NCBI GenBank assembly: GCA_963674455.1
Contig: CAVMBE010000028.1
Location: 1 to 64,000, forward strand
DNA length: 64,000 nucleotides
Reading direction: 5' to 3'
Source: Lecanosticta acicola
Lineage: Eukaryota > Ascomycota > Dothideomycetes > Mycosphaerellales > Mycosphaerellaceae
The position numbers and the translations under genes are program-made. Of this stretch, positions 10,561 to 22,308 are shown piece by piece. How positions within the stretch are numbered: the first letter of the stretch is position 1; each line of letters opens with the position of its first letter. A model generated the notes under the pieces. The model was given only the letters and a program-made list of their open reading frames with translations, was not told where the DNA came from and searched no databases.

Positions 10561-11013
10561 ATGGCTTCGTTGACACCTGACCCCTCCAAGTACAACACTC
10601 CAACAGCTGCGGACTACTATTGCTTGCGGGACCTGTACGACTTCTACAAGGCTAATGGCATCAGGCCTATCGTCGTAGACGCCGACGACTACATGACTGG
10701 TGGAGCCTTTGTACGACATCTGTGCAGCAAGAGACCTGGACTGCATCCTGAGCTCGCTGTAATCTCCTGGCCCAAGACCACTGAGAAAGAGCAACGAGAG
10801 ACGAACCCACATCTTGTGGTGATCCACAACATTCTCAACTCGAAAAGTCTGGTCCCTGAGCGTGCTTCGAAGGACATCAATCTACCAGCAGAGTTCGGCG
10901 AGAAGGGAGCTGATTTCTTCGATAAAGTATCTTCGCGAGCGGCGACTGCAGAAGTAAGTAGCCCATGCAAAACAGCTAAGCTCACAACACAACTTCAGAA
11001 GCGCGGGTTTTGA
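10561..11013 (+). pseudogene. Sulfotransferase-like P-loop protein, C-terminal relic
   Basis: The frame from ATG 10561 encodes 150 residues resembling the C-terminal half of fungal sulfotransferase-like P-loop proteins: LRDLYDFYKANGIRPIVVDA, then DDYMTGGAFVRHLCSK, then FGEKGADFFDKV. The family N-terminus, with the nucleotide-binding P-loop and the 'RHPR' segment, is absent, and the upstream DNA has stops in all frames. A candidate 45-nt intron (10954-10998, GTAAGT...CTTCAG) would remove the odd residues before the final KRGF; because 45 is a multiple of three, both readings stay open. I read it as a truncated pseudogene; a short expressed protein is possible. Confidence 0.5.
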
Positions 11014-11299
11014 ATCGTGAAGGAGGTCTTGATACCAAACTCCGACTCTAGGCCTGAGACTAGAAAGCATTCGAGCTAGACAGTAGTGTCGCTCAGGTAC
11101 TTTGGGTGTGACCGGCAGAAGACATGGTCTGAAATCAAAGCACCATCTTATCCCGCAGCTTTGACAGAGCTCTTTCCAAAGGCGAATCATAAGTATACAG
11201 TCGAAAGCCCACAACCATTCAGAATCAACCATACGAGACAAGGAGAAGTCTTCCATCTCATGCCAACATTCGTTTCTCGTACCATCGACGCTTGCCTCT

Positions 11300-14200
11300 T
11301 CAGACAGCTTGCCCATTCTGTACACGCGGGACAATGTAGTCCCTATTCTCCACCGTCACACTCTTTGTCTGTAACACAAAGTCAGTCGAAAGCTACCCAA
11401 ACACCTTACACAAAAAGTGATCGACTTACCATGTGATTAACCTTGTATACACCGACCAATCTCGCCGCCAGCTCAAACATATTATTTCTCAACGAAATGA
11501 CGATAAACTGCGCATTCTTCGTCCGCTCCTTGATATAAGCAGCCACAATGCTCACATTCCGGAAATCCAACGCGGCGTCGATCTCGTCCATCACGTAAAG
11601 CGGTGTCGGCTTATAATGATGCAAAGCAAACACCAGAGCCAAGGAAGACAAAGTCTTTTCTCCTCCGGAAAGGTTACCAATGTTTTTCCAAGATTTCTTG
11701 GGTGGCATGACAGAGAAGAGGATTCCTTCGGAAAATGGGTCGAGCGAGTCGACCAGTTCAAGTTCCGCGTTGCCTCCCATGGTGATCATCTGGTACATCT
11801 CCTTGAGGCGGAGAGAGATGGCGGAGAAACCCTCCATGAAGCCTTCAAGCCGCATGCGTCGTAGGTCGTCGGTGCGTTTCTTGGCAGAGTCGCGGGCTGC
11901 GAGGGCGGTGTTGAGGTCTTCGAGGCGGGAGCTGTATTCGTTAACCCGGCGACGGTATTCAGCCAGAACTGACAGTTCGACGTGTTGAGATGTGCGCTCC
12001 TCGAGAGATGCAATCTGAGCCTTGAGCTCGTCCTTGTCCAGATCTTCAAGTTCATCACGAGACAGCTCAGGCACGGGCTCCGGCTCTTTCTCTTCGCCCT
12101 CCTCACTTACATTCTGAAGAGTAAGCTTGCCCAGCTTCTCTTGCCAATATCGGAGGCGCTTCTCGTTTTCGGCAAGGTGCTTCTGGTTGTCCTCCAACTT
12201 CTGGCGCATGTCCACCTCAGCACCACGAGAGTTGTTGAGCTCTGCGACCTGATCGTCGAGTTGCTTCTTCAGCTCAGCCAACTTTTCCGCCTTCTCTTCG
12301 AGAGCAATTTTCGCTTCATCAGCTTGTCTTCTGAGGTCCGACGTGCCGGAACTTTGCGAATGGGCATCCTCCTCAACCTTCTCAAGGTCCTTCGCGATCT
12401 TGACAAGTTCCACCTCAGCGTCACTGAGGGCTTTTTCATGCTTCACTCGCTGCTTTTCTGCCTTCGTCTGGTTGACCTCGGCTGAGTAAAGCTGCTCCGT
12501 TAGCAGATCAATTTGCTCTTTAAGGCCATCGACCTTCGCCTTCTGGCTGCGCAGCTTCACACCACCAATCTCCATGATCTTGTCTTGGAGCTCTTTGATA
12601 TCCGCCTCAATGCCTTCAGTCTCTGACTGCAGCTTTTCGACTTCCTTGTGCATTGAAGCGATGCTCTTTTCCAGGCTTGATGTCTTGCTCTTATCGGACT
12701 TGGAGTTCTGCTGTTCAGCCGACAGCTCTTCAATGCGCTTGTGCGAGTCCTCGATGTTGCGATCGATGCTACCAAGCTCCAATCCAAGTTTTTGTGCCTG
12801 CGTTTCAAGCTTTGGTACCTGGCTCTGGAGTTCTCTGACTTGTGCTTCAAGATCTCGCTGCTCTTGTTGAAGCCTCGAGTACTCTTGCTCCAAGCCATCG
12901 CGATCAACTTCAAGTTTTGTGACCTGCTCCTTGGTGGTGTCGGCCGCGACTTTGGATGACATAGCGCCCTTGGCTACTCGGTTACCACCACCGCTCATAA
13001 CACCAGACTTGTCGATGAGTTTGCCCTCAATACTCACAACACGCCATCGCTTGGCGCCGTAGGCGACCCGGTCAGCTTGTTGGGAGTCCTTGGCAACGAG
13101 CGTGTTCTGTAACACACTGTAGAAGGCCGGTCGGAAGCGCTCATGCTTGCTCTTGACGAGGTCGAAAAGCCGCGGGCAGTTTTCTGGCGTCTGGATCGGC
13201 GAAAGATCACGCAGTGGCAGTTTGTCCAGACAGATGAAGTTGGCGCGGCCGAGATTGTTCTTGCGGAGGTAGTCGATGCATTTCTGAGCAGCCTCGACCG
13301 TGTCTACCACCATGTTATCCAGCGATGGGCATGCTGTTGATATCGCAGTGTCGTATTTGGTGTCGATAGCACCAAGGTTACCCAGACGTCCATGAAAGCC
13401 ATCAACACGGCCAGACTCCTTCAAACGCGTTAGACCTGCGAGAACATTGCCCTGGCTCTGTGTCGCAGACAGACTCGCGCGCGCTTCATCTGCCTTCTGT
13501 CTCGCATTTGAAAGCTTAGACTTAAGCGCAGGCTCTCTCTTCGAGACTTCGTCAAGCTCCTTCTGCGCCGAGAAAGATTCATTTTCAGCCACCTTACGCT
13601 GCTTCTTACACTCCTCAATCTCGCATGCTTTTGCTTCTCTTTGCTCTTGCAAATTAGCGATCTTCGCCTCGACGTCTGCGACGGCATTCGCCCCAGCGTT
13701 TTCGCGCTCTCGCAGCATGTCAAGCTCACTCTGCGCCACAGCGATGGAAGATTGCTTCTCGTTGATCTTGGCATTCCAAGGCTCAAGCTGCTTCTGTCTC
13801 GCCGCGATCTCGTCGCTAATGCCCTGCGTTTTGCCTTTCAGAGAATCGCGAATCTTGGCCAGCTCCTTGTCCTCGGCGGATCGCTGTGCTTCCAGATCCT
13901 CGATCTGGCCGGAGAGACGCTCGATGTCGTCTGCAGCTTGCTTAGCAGCAGTCTCTGATTGCGAAATCTCAAACTTGGAAGAATCTCGAGTCTTCTCGAG
14001 CTTCTTCTCCTTGTTCTTGAGGTGTTTCTTCTTTTCTTCGACCTTGACTGCCGCTTTGTCAAGATCATCGGCCTTCTTTCCAAGAGCCTTGGTGTCTACG
14101 TCCATTTTCTGATATCCCTTCGACTCGGATTTGTACTGCTTCTCCAATGCCTTGATCTCGTCCTCCTTCCCTTTGTGTATGCTAAGCTCCTCGTCTAGCT

Positions 14201-15803
14201 GCCCTTTGATCTGGTTGATAGCCTCTTCAGAGACCTGAATGTTGTCACCACACTCTGCAACGTAGATTTGATACAACGCGGACTGCTTCGAGACTAAATC
14301 ATTTTCATCGCGAAGGAATGCCAGCGCCTTGTCTTTTTTGTCTTCCAGGCCGTTCTTCTCCTTCTCGACGTGCTGCACACGATTGCTCTTCTCCGCACAG
14401 ACTTCATTGAGAGCCTCGGTCTCTGTTGCCGCCTCATCAATGGGCGTCTTGTACTTCGATGTGCCAATGATGTCTTCGAGATACTCCAACAAGCCGTCGT
14501 CGTGCTCGTTCGCGGCCTTTGGCTTCATCTGTGCGATTGACTCGACCTCACCTTGAAGGATGAGGAATCGCTTGTGGTCCAAATCGACACCGCGATCTTT
14601 CAGAAGAGTCGTGACTGTGGTGAAGTCAGAGGTCTTTCCATCAATGTAGTATTTGCTGCTGTTGTTTTTGAAAGCTCGTCGTGAAATCACCAGCTGAGAA
14701 TCAGGCACCGGTGTCGAACCTCCACCGGACTCGTCCATAACCATCTGAAAATGCACTTCCACCTCACAGTAGTCCAAATCAGGATACTGGGCGCTGTTGT
14801 GAATCAAAGCTGAGATCTTGCCCTGGCGCATCTTGCTCGCTCTGAATCCGAACACGAAGAGCAGCGAATCGATAACATTGCTCTTTCCGGATCCGTTGGG
14901 TCCTACAACTGATGAGAAGGATGCGTGGAATGGACCCACTTGCTGTCTTCCAGCGTATGACTTGAAGTTGGTCATGATCAAATATGTTATGGTCATCCGC
15001 GCTTTGGGCTCGACAGGCTCTTGTGATTGTGGAACTCCAATGGCTCTCTTGCGGACAACAATGTCCATCGGTCTCTCCAGCTTCGTCACGTTTGGATCCA
15101 CCTTCTTGATCTCCATTCTGGTCGCAGAAGGCGTCTGCTCCACCTCCGTCATCTCGAGAGCTGTGTCGTCTTCCGCAGGTGGTGTAGTACTGCGTTGTAC
15201 AATCTTCGGTGTTGTTTCTGCATCCTCGGAAACGTCTGGCAGGGCATCCGCGGGGGTCGGGGTTCGAGCGTTTGATCTGGGCGTTTGCTCGTTGATCGCT
15301 GATTCGGTAATATCCGTGAGGGGTGTGCCTTGCCTGGATGATCTCAGCTCGGGCGTAGCGGTTGCTTGCGGTGTTGGTAAGGGTGGCTGCATCTCCGCAT
15401 CTGGAGCCACAGAGAGGCGCGACGCCCGACTCAAACGCGCCGCCCGCGCATCCTTCACACTGCGTCGCTTTGGAGGCTCTTTCTTCGTCGGGGAGGACGA
15501 CTCCGTCTCGTCTTCAGGAGGTGGGCTGAATACTTGGGATGGCTCGATGGAGGCTTCTGTGGCATCGCCTCCTTTTGTCGCGCGGCGGCTGGCTACTGTT
15601 CTGCGTCGCGGCGCAGCATCTCCAGCCGTCTTGCGTCGGGGCGATCGCGTGCTCTTGGGTGCAGGTGTGAATTCTTCCTCTTCATCCTCCTCCTCCTGTT
15701 TGACAACAGTGTTCTCGATGTCTGACCCATCATCCTCGTCGACGACAACCTTCTTCCGTGCTGCGGCGCGTCGCGATTGTCGAACAGGCGATTCGGGAGC
15801 CAT
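11300..15803 (-). CDS. smc4: SMC4, condensin ATPase subunit
   Basis: Two exons, 11430-15803 and 11300-11368, with a 61-nt GTAAGT...TTACAG intron, give 1480 residues; the short last exon supplies the family tail TKSVTVENRDY. An acidic and basic low-complexity N-terminus (1-260) precedes the ATPase head. Walker A is GPNGSGKSN (about 300-308); condensin-type sequence follows (LDYCEVEVHFQMVMDESGG). Two coiled coils flank a hinge (about 800, GFHGRLGNLGAID). The C-terminal head has the ABC signature LSGGEKTLSSLAL (about 1378) and Walker B LYVMDEIDAALD. It pairs with SMC2 in condensin to compact mitotic chromosomes and organise rDNA. Start ATG 15803 is the first in frame. It shares a 287-bp divergent promoter with the Sec14-like gene. 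Confidence 0.95.
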
Positions 15804-16090
15804 GGCGACTCACAATACTGCTGCTGGAGTTAATGAGAGGTTTGGGTGATGTGGTTGCGGTGTTTGCAATCTTTGTTTACAAACGGATAAACACAGCTTA
15901 GCGCGACTTCCACAAGTCTCTTGGCGCGCTCAGCCCCGCGGCAGCATGTGACTTTGAGATTGGAAATGACGACGGCGGAACATGGGAAGACCTTGTGCCG
16001 GGCAAGCCGCAAGGAACTCTCACATCATCACTTCTTAGTCTCTTAGCTGTCGCTCCGTCGTATTCCTCGTTTCTCTCCTTCAAAACACAC
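15804..16090. promoter_or_regulatory. Divergent promoter of smc4 and the Sec14-like gene
   Basis: Only 287 bp separate the two start codons, so the two transcripts must share or abut control sequences. No specific box was identified with confidence. Confidence 0.5.
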
Positions 16091-17796
16091 ATGTCCTCTG
16101 CCGCCTCTCGTACACTCCTTCGCACACGCATCGCTACGGAGCCCACCACTCGCACATTTACAGCGTTCAAGTCGTATTCGCATTGGCAATCAATTGTCCA
16201 ACCGTCGCGGCTCTCACGAGCCCCAAAACCCCGCCAGGCGGCACTCGACCCGAGGACATTACTGCTAGCAGCTGCTATTTCTCTTGGGATCGCATATGGT
16301 GGTTTCATTTTCTCCAGTACAAACAAATCGCCAAAGCAGCAATCAACAGAGGAACCGTCTCCCATCGCGCTGAGAGCGCTGGAGGAGGGCTTCACAGAGA
16401 TGGCCTCCGCCCATCTACCTCCCGGAAGACCGGGAAACTTGACTGCAGATCAAGAAGTCAAGCTCAAGGAGATGTGGTCGCGAACACTGGAGTTCTTTGG
16501 CATGTCGCATGACGAAGTGCATAAAGCGCAAGCCAATGGTACACTACATTCGCCTACCTCAGCATCGGAAACCACACCCGAAAAGAAAAAGAGAGGCTTA
16601 ATGTCGAGGTTTAGCAAGAAGGATAAGTCAGAATCAGAAGGTGAAGGCAGTGCAATTACGAATGACAAGCACGGTCAAGTCAAAGAATATGAGGAGGCCT
16701 TGAAGTCAATGAGTCCGGAGCAAATACGAGAAGCTTTCTGGAACATGAGCAAGCACGATCATCCGGATGCGATCTTGTTGAGATTCCTGCGCGCAAGGAA
16801 ATGGGACGTCCAGGCAGCGCAGATCATGTCCCTCTCGACACTGCACTGGCGGCTGAAAGACATGCACGTAGATGACGAGATTATGTTCAATGGAGAGGGA
16901 CACGCATTGAAAGAATCGCAGTCGTCCAATGCTGCCGAAAAAAAGGAAGGACAAGATTTCGTGGCACAACTCCGCATGGGAAAGTCGTTCTTACATGGCG
17001 TTGACAAGGATGGTAGACCTTGTTGTTACGTAAGAGTGAGGCTACACCACGGAGGGGAGCAGAGCGAGAAGAGTCTGGAACACTTCACGGTATACACGAT
17101 AGAGACCGCGCGCATGCTTTTACGACCACCCGTGGACACCGCAGTAAGTGGACTTCAATTGCTCTATCGGATTTGACTCACACTGAATTGCAGACCATCG
17201 TCTTTGACATGACCGACTTTAGCATGGCCAACATGGACTACACTCCCGTCAAGTTCATGATTAAATGCTTCGAGGCAAACTACCCGGAATCTCTCGGCTC
17301 TGTCATCGTATACAAAGCGCCCTGGATCTTCCAAGGTATATGGAAAATAATCAAAGGCTGGCTCGATCCTGTCGTTGCATCAAAGGTGCATTTCTCGAGC
17401 AATGTCTCAGAGCTCGCGGAATGGATTCCCAAATCTCAGATCATGAAGGAGCTGGGCGGTGATGAGGACTGGACATATAAATACGTCGAACCCGAGGAAG
17501 GCGAGGACGCCCAGATGAGCAACACCACGGAGAAGGAGAAGTTGTTGGCTGAGCGCAGAGAACTGTGCAAGTCATTCGAGAGCGAAACAGTCGCATGGAT
17601 CAACGGAGAGGACAAGGGCGAGGGCAGAGGGAGGCTTGCACAGCGGCTGTCCGAGAACTACTGGAAGCTCGACCCCTTTATTCGCGCGAGAAGCTTGTAC
17701 GATCGGACGGGAATCATCGGACCTATGGGCAAGGTGGACTTCTACCCTAAGAAAGACGCTCCGACGAAAAAGGGCGCGGATGATGATTTGGATTAG
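16091..17796 (+). CDS. Sec14-type CRAL/TRIO protein with membrane anchor
   Basis: Two exons, 16091-17143 and 17194-17796, around a 50-nt intron; 551 residues. The N-terminus from ATG 16091 is Arg/Ser/Thr-rich without acids until about residue 17, like a mitochondrial presequence, followed by one hydrophobic helix (about 53-76, TLLLAAAISLGIAYGGFIFS). A Lys/Ser/Glu linker leads to a CRAL_TRIO_N helix bundle (about 211-250, AILLRFLRARKWDVQAAQIM) and a CRAL/TRIO lipid-binding domain (about 295-470, with YKAPWIFQGIWKIIKGWLDP). The 'GNLT..QE..L..MW' block resembles yeast Csr1/Sfh2, a phosphatidylinositol-transfer protein. The role is inferred as lipid transfer at an organelle membrane; the organelle is uncertain. 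The in-frame codon farther upstream (15995) is GTG, so ATG 16091 is preferred. Confidence 0.85.
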
Positions 17797-19859
17797 TTAT
17801 TGGGGCTAGATGATAATGGGCTATGATAATTTAGTACATCACATGCTAGATGAGCTAACAGAACGCTCACATTGTACAGCCGATACCCAGCTCTGCGCAT
17901 TAGAATGGCAGTGAAAGGATGATCGTTCGAGGCTGCGGGGCCATCCCAAGCTCTCTTTGACCTTGAAGCATCGCCTGAATCGAAAGGAAAGAGACGCCCA
18001 TGGCTCTTGCCGAGCATGCGCGCAAGCTCATGCACGTCCCCCCGAGGTCTTTATATCGACCTCACCTCGCTTCACGCTGTCATTTCTTGAATTCTCGACT
18101 TCTTTCAATTTCGAGGTGTAATTCATTTTCATTATGGTTAGGACGCATTGGTGCTCTGTACAAATTCGTACAAGCACGAGCGGCCGACCTCCAGGCCCTT
18201 CCCGCTCCCGATGCCGGTGCTTGACGCCGGCGCGGAAGATCGAAGATCATGCAGAATAGCAACTGCATCTTGGTCATCTGATCCCATATGAGTGCATCTC
18301 CACAGCGAATGATGGAGGGGCTCACGAGACACGACAGTACCCGCTCGGAATCCAGATGCCGACGGGAATCTTGGCCAGGCTCAGCTACAATACCGGTTGA
18401 GGTGCAGCTTGCAGCTTGGATGCTTCGCTCTCTGGCAGGAATGATTAGACGACGATCATGTCAGCAAGCGTCAGCCGCCAGCTGTGGTGGAATACTCCGC
18501 GCATCATTGTTATCAGGGCTCTGAGTGTTCAGGAATTCGGCGGACTCCTTTGAGGCTAGCCATATCGGATGCCAATTGACAGGACATGAATCGCGTGCAG
18601 GGACAGATCTCGGCATCGATTAAGATCATTCTCTTCTCAAGGAAGAAGAGAAGAGAAAATTTTGGGAAAGTCGTCATGATATTCCGGCAACGCCCGGAAG
18701 ATGAAGGTCGCGGGCTTCCCGGTTCCCAATGAGGGAACCGCAATCTTTACAGCCCTAAGAGTGAACAGTTCGCATAAATATCGAAAGAACGTGAACAAAG
18801 ATGGCTTTGCCGTGTCGCGAAGCCGAGTTGTTGCGCCTGTCATCACGATGTTTGTGGCGCGATGCGGATGGCCCGCGGGATGGTATCAAAATCCGGATGC
18901 CATCGCTTTCATCGTGAGTGATTAGTCCCAAGCAAACATGTGCTAGAAACATTCCTCCGCATTCCACAACGTTCTGAGGCTGGATCCCGAGGCTTCCAGT
19001 GGCCAAGAATCGTTACAGGACGCTCGAAAACTGCTCTGAATGGAATTGTGTGAGAGTCTATTAGTCCAACTCGCGCGGATGAAACAGCTCCGAAACCCCG
19101 TCGCAATGCTACACCGCCCATTTCGTTCGTTAAGCATCACATGATTGTACAATGTTCGCAAGCGCATCGCATCAGACTCACATGAGATGGAAGCTCCTGT
19201 GCTCCTCTTGACAGTCGGCACGCCTTTTGACGATTCGTCAACGGAAGTCGTCGGCTGCACGCTTCTAGGATTCTCACGCAAAGGACGTCTTGGCATGCAG
19301 CCTCCGCGGGCGCCGTCAGATCAGCAGCTGGCTCTAGCGTACAGCTTTCTTCGAAGCTGCATGTGCTCACTGCTGGAAGCTCTTTGTGGAGATGCGTCAC
19401 ACGTCACTCATCAGAGTCCGCCTCGCGACAGCGGTGGTCTCGCTGCAGGAATCGGAGTTAGTATGGCTCCATCACGCTGACATATTCGGTCACATTCTGC
19501 AAAAGCTCAGCACCGGCGGAAGCGAATGCGCCAACTAGAGCTGAAGCGCTGCCGGCAACGATTTCATCATGGAGCCGATTCTGTCCTGGCATGCGCGCCT
19601 TGCTCTTGTCTCTTATCTCCAAAGCGCGCCCGTTCGCAGAGCCCGACCCTTTTCGCACCTTCTCCAGCCTGGCACTCTTCCATCCTTGACCCCAGGTGTC
19701 GTGCTTGTTCCGCGAAGCTCGTTGTTGGATGTTGTGTTGTAGGAGCCTAACAACATTTTTGCGATCCGACTTGCGACCCGATCGAGTCCTACTCACCATC
19801 CACTATCCCAACTACGCACCACCTCTTGAATCTGCAGTACTTAGACGGCAGCGTTACCC
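17797..19859. other. Gene-free stretch
   Basis: About 2.1 kb with only short overlapping ORFs on both strands, none with family resemblance or consistent splice sites. The right end is the promoter of the YTP1-like gene. Confidence 0.5.
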
Positions 19860-21692
19860 ATGCGCACACCAACTCTGGTCAAAGCAGCTTCAGCGGCGCT
19901 CCTTCTGGGAGTCCTGCCTTTCGTAGCCGGCCATGGCGACGGTGGGATGGACATGGACGCCGAGGAACCAAAGGTCACCTCAATAGATCCAGATTCGCCC
20001 ACAGGGATTGCGCACAGATTGCCAAGTTACTTCAGGCATCCTCACTACGCTGGATGGAATCTGGCACATCTTGTGCTGATGGTCCTGGCTTGGTTTGTCA
20101 TGATGCCTCTCGCTATCATGCTGAGCGGAGCGAGATCAAGATGGCATCTTCCAGCCCAGGTTGTATTCCACATCTTCAACGGCCTCGGACTGTTCGCTGG
20201 ATTTGTGTACAACCACTCGACTCCCGATCTGTACGAGAACAACGCACACCATCCCCTAGGATGGGTCATCACGGCTTTCACGATCGCCTGGACCATCATG
20301 TCTGCCTACACTGCATATGGCGAATACAGGAGCAGAAGAAGGGCATCATTGGAGCATGGCCAGGAGATCACGGCTCAAAACATGGCACAGTACCACTGGG
20401 TCAGCCAGTACAACGATAATGTCTCGCCAAGGGATTCTAGGGACTCCGGTCAAGGCACCGAGCGAAACTCTGCATCCTTGTTCGGTTCTCGGCAGAACTC
20501 GTCAGAATCCATCCTGCGCAAGCCAGTGGAGTTGGAGGATGATTTCGAAGACGAGGAGGAGAAGAACACGAACGCTGAAAGACGAGGGTTTCTAGGCAAC
20601 AACAGAATCGATCGTTTCATCTCGCGCGGCGTCAAGCGCTTCTCGACGCAGCGCGCCTCGACGGTGGTGCGATTCCTCCAGATTTTCCTTGAGAAGGTGC
20701 TGCTTCTGCTGGGCTTCGCTGCTCTAACCACGGGCTTCGTCGTCTCGGGTGGTATCTTCCGTGACAGACAGATCTTTTCTGGTCTGGCGCATTACATCAA
20801 AGGCGGCATCTTTGTCTGGTACGGCTTACTGACCCTCGGCCGCTGGATGGGAGCTTTCACCGAGTTCGGTTGGGCCTGGAATGTTCGGCCGAACTATCCG
20901 CTCGTCGCGAAGTGGAAGAGCAAGATCCCATCTGCCGAATACACGGAGTCTTTCGTCATCTGGCTGTACGGCGCGAGCAATGTCTTCCTCGAGCACCTCA
21001 ACAATTGGGGCGATCAGTGGACGGCGTCCGACCTCGAGCACTTGAGCATCACGCTGCTGTTCTTCGGCGGCGGCCTCCTTGGGATGTTGATCGAATCCAG
21101 CTGGGCGCGCAATTTGATGGACACGACTGTCGTTCTACAGAACAGCAAGGAAGAGGAACACAATACGGGTGCAGGTGCGGGTGCGGGCACCTCCCGCTTT
21201 GCCGCTGGCCCGGCCGTAGAAGAGCCGGCTGAGGTACGCTGGGAGCAGCCAAAGACGTACCGAATCCCTCTCAATCCTATGCCAGCGCTGACGATAATGC
21301 TTCTGGGCATGATGATGGGCTCGCACCAGCAGAAGAGCATGGTCAGTACAATGATGCACGCGCAGTGGGGAGGACTCTTTACAGCCTTTGCCTTGGCGCG
21401 AGGCGTTACGTACATCAGCCTGTACCTGAAGCCACCGACCTCCCATTTCCCATCACGGCCTCCGAGCGAGATCGTAGCGGCTTTCTGTCTGACCAGTGGA
21501 GGCTTTTTGTTCATGAACAGCGCTGCGGATGTCGTGTGGGCGATTGAATCGAATGGCCTGGATGCTATGACGATTTTCACCGTCACGATGGGCTTGACGG
21601 GTGTGATAATGACTTGGGAGATTGTCACGTTCGCCATCAAGGGATGGGCCGTGAGGAAAGAGAGAGTGGCTGCTGGCAAGCCTTTGCCATGA
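19860..21692 (+). CDS. YTP1-like multi-pass membrane protein
   Basis: Single exon, 610 residues. A signal peptide (about 1-24) is followed by a His/Gly/Met/Asp stretch (HGDGGMDMDAEEP). The N-terminal domain (about 50-160) has several helices with conserved His pairs (HPHYAGWNLAHLVLMVLAWF; FHIFNGLGLFAGFVYNH), like DUF2427 and cytochrome b561-type cores. A cytosolic acidic/Ser-rich linker (about 180-255) leads to a YTP1-type C-terminal domain (about 270-600) of further membrane helices. The founding member, yeast YTP1, is a membrane protein of unknown function; conserved histidines suggest metal or haem binding but this is inference. No truncation seen; convergent with unc50. Confidence 0.82.
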   Translation: MRTPTLVKAASAALLLGVLPFVAGHGDGGMDMDAEEPKVTSIDPDSPTGIAHRLPSYFRHPHYAGWNLAHLVLMVLAWFVMMPLAIMLSGARSRWHLPAQVVFHIFNGLGLFAGFVYNHSTPDLYENNAHHPLGWVITAFTIAWTIMSAYTAYGEYRSRRRASLEHGQEITAQNMAQYHWVSQYNDNVSPRDSRDSGQGTERNSASLFGSRQNSSESILRKPVELEDDFEDEEEKNTNAERRGFLGNNRIDRFISRGVKRFSTQRASTVVRFLQIFLEKVLLLLGFAALTTGFVVSGGIFRDRQIFSGLAHYIKGGIFVWYGLLTLGRWMGAFTEFGWAWNVRPNYPLVAKWKSKIPSAEYTESFVIWLYGASNVFLEHLNNWGDQWTASDLEHLSITLLFFGGGLLGMLIESSWARNLMDTTVVLQNSKEEEHNTGAGAGAGTSRFAAGPAVEEPAEVRWEQPKTYRIPLNPMPALTIMLLGMMMGSHQQKSMVSTMMHAQWGGLFTAFALARGVTYISLYLKPPTSHFPSRPPSEIVAAFCLTSGGFLFMNSAADVVWAIESNGLDAMTIFTVTMGLTGVIMTWEIVTFAIKGWAVRKERVAAGKPLP

Positions 21693-22308
21693 ATTCGACA
21701 GGAATTGTGAAGCGCCGCGGCCGCTTGATGAATGATCTGACCTGATGCTAGAGACACGCCTCTTTGAATTCTTGCATAGCGATGCGACGGATCCCGAGCC
21801 TATACTTGGATAGGCTTGGTGAATCTGCTTTGATACCCAATTTCTATGACGCACTGTTTTGGAGTGGCGGGTCCTTGAGATGGTAATAGAATGAGTTGGT
21901 TGGAACCTCGAAGTTAATGTCTGAATGAAAGGAATATCTCCTCTCGGACCAGGTCACTCTGAACTTCCCATTTTCTTCGTTGAATTGTTGTCCGAATACA
22001 TTCGTTGCGAGTGCCGCGAGAAGAAGAAGAGAGGCGCATGAAGGATTGTTATGTAGTAAGGTAGTCTATCGCAATCTGGGCAAAAGTTGGCAGAACTGGG
22101 GTAGGGGGTGGTTTGCCACCAGTACCAAAGCCCAAAGCTTAAGGGTCTTGAGGTTAGATAGTATGCCTTGAAATGCCTGCAAGGTGACGAGATTGATGAT
22201 CTGGAAGTGGCGGGCTTGGCTTGCGACTTGGTATATTTCTCGAACTGGCCTTGTTGAAGCGAAACTGACTTCTCGATCTAATATACATGTGCTTTTGAAG
22301 CGCAGTGT
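21693..22308. other. Convergent 3' region of the YTP1-like gene and unc50
   Basis: 616 bp between two stop codons of convergent genes; expected to hold both 3' UTRs. No other feature seen. Confidence 0.5.

Noticed and set aside
14818..15849. 343-codon plus-strand ORF over the smc4 start
   Set aside because: Antisense to the SMC4 N-terminus; low-complexity product without family resemblance.
15995..16090. Longer N-terminus for the Sec14-like protein
   Set aside because: The in-frame upstream start is GTG; the first ATG at 16091 gives a presequence-like N-terminus.
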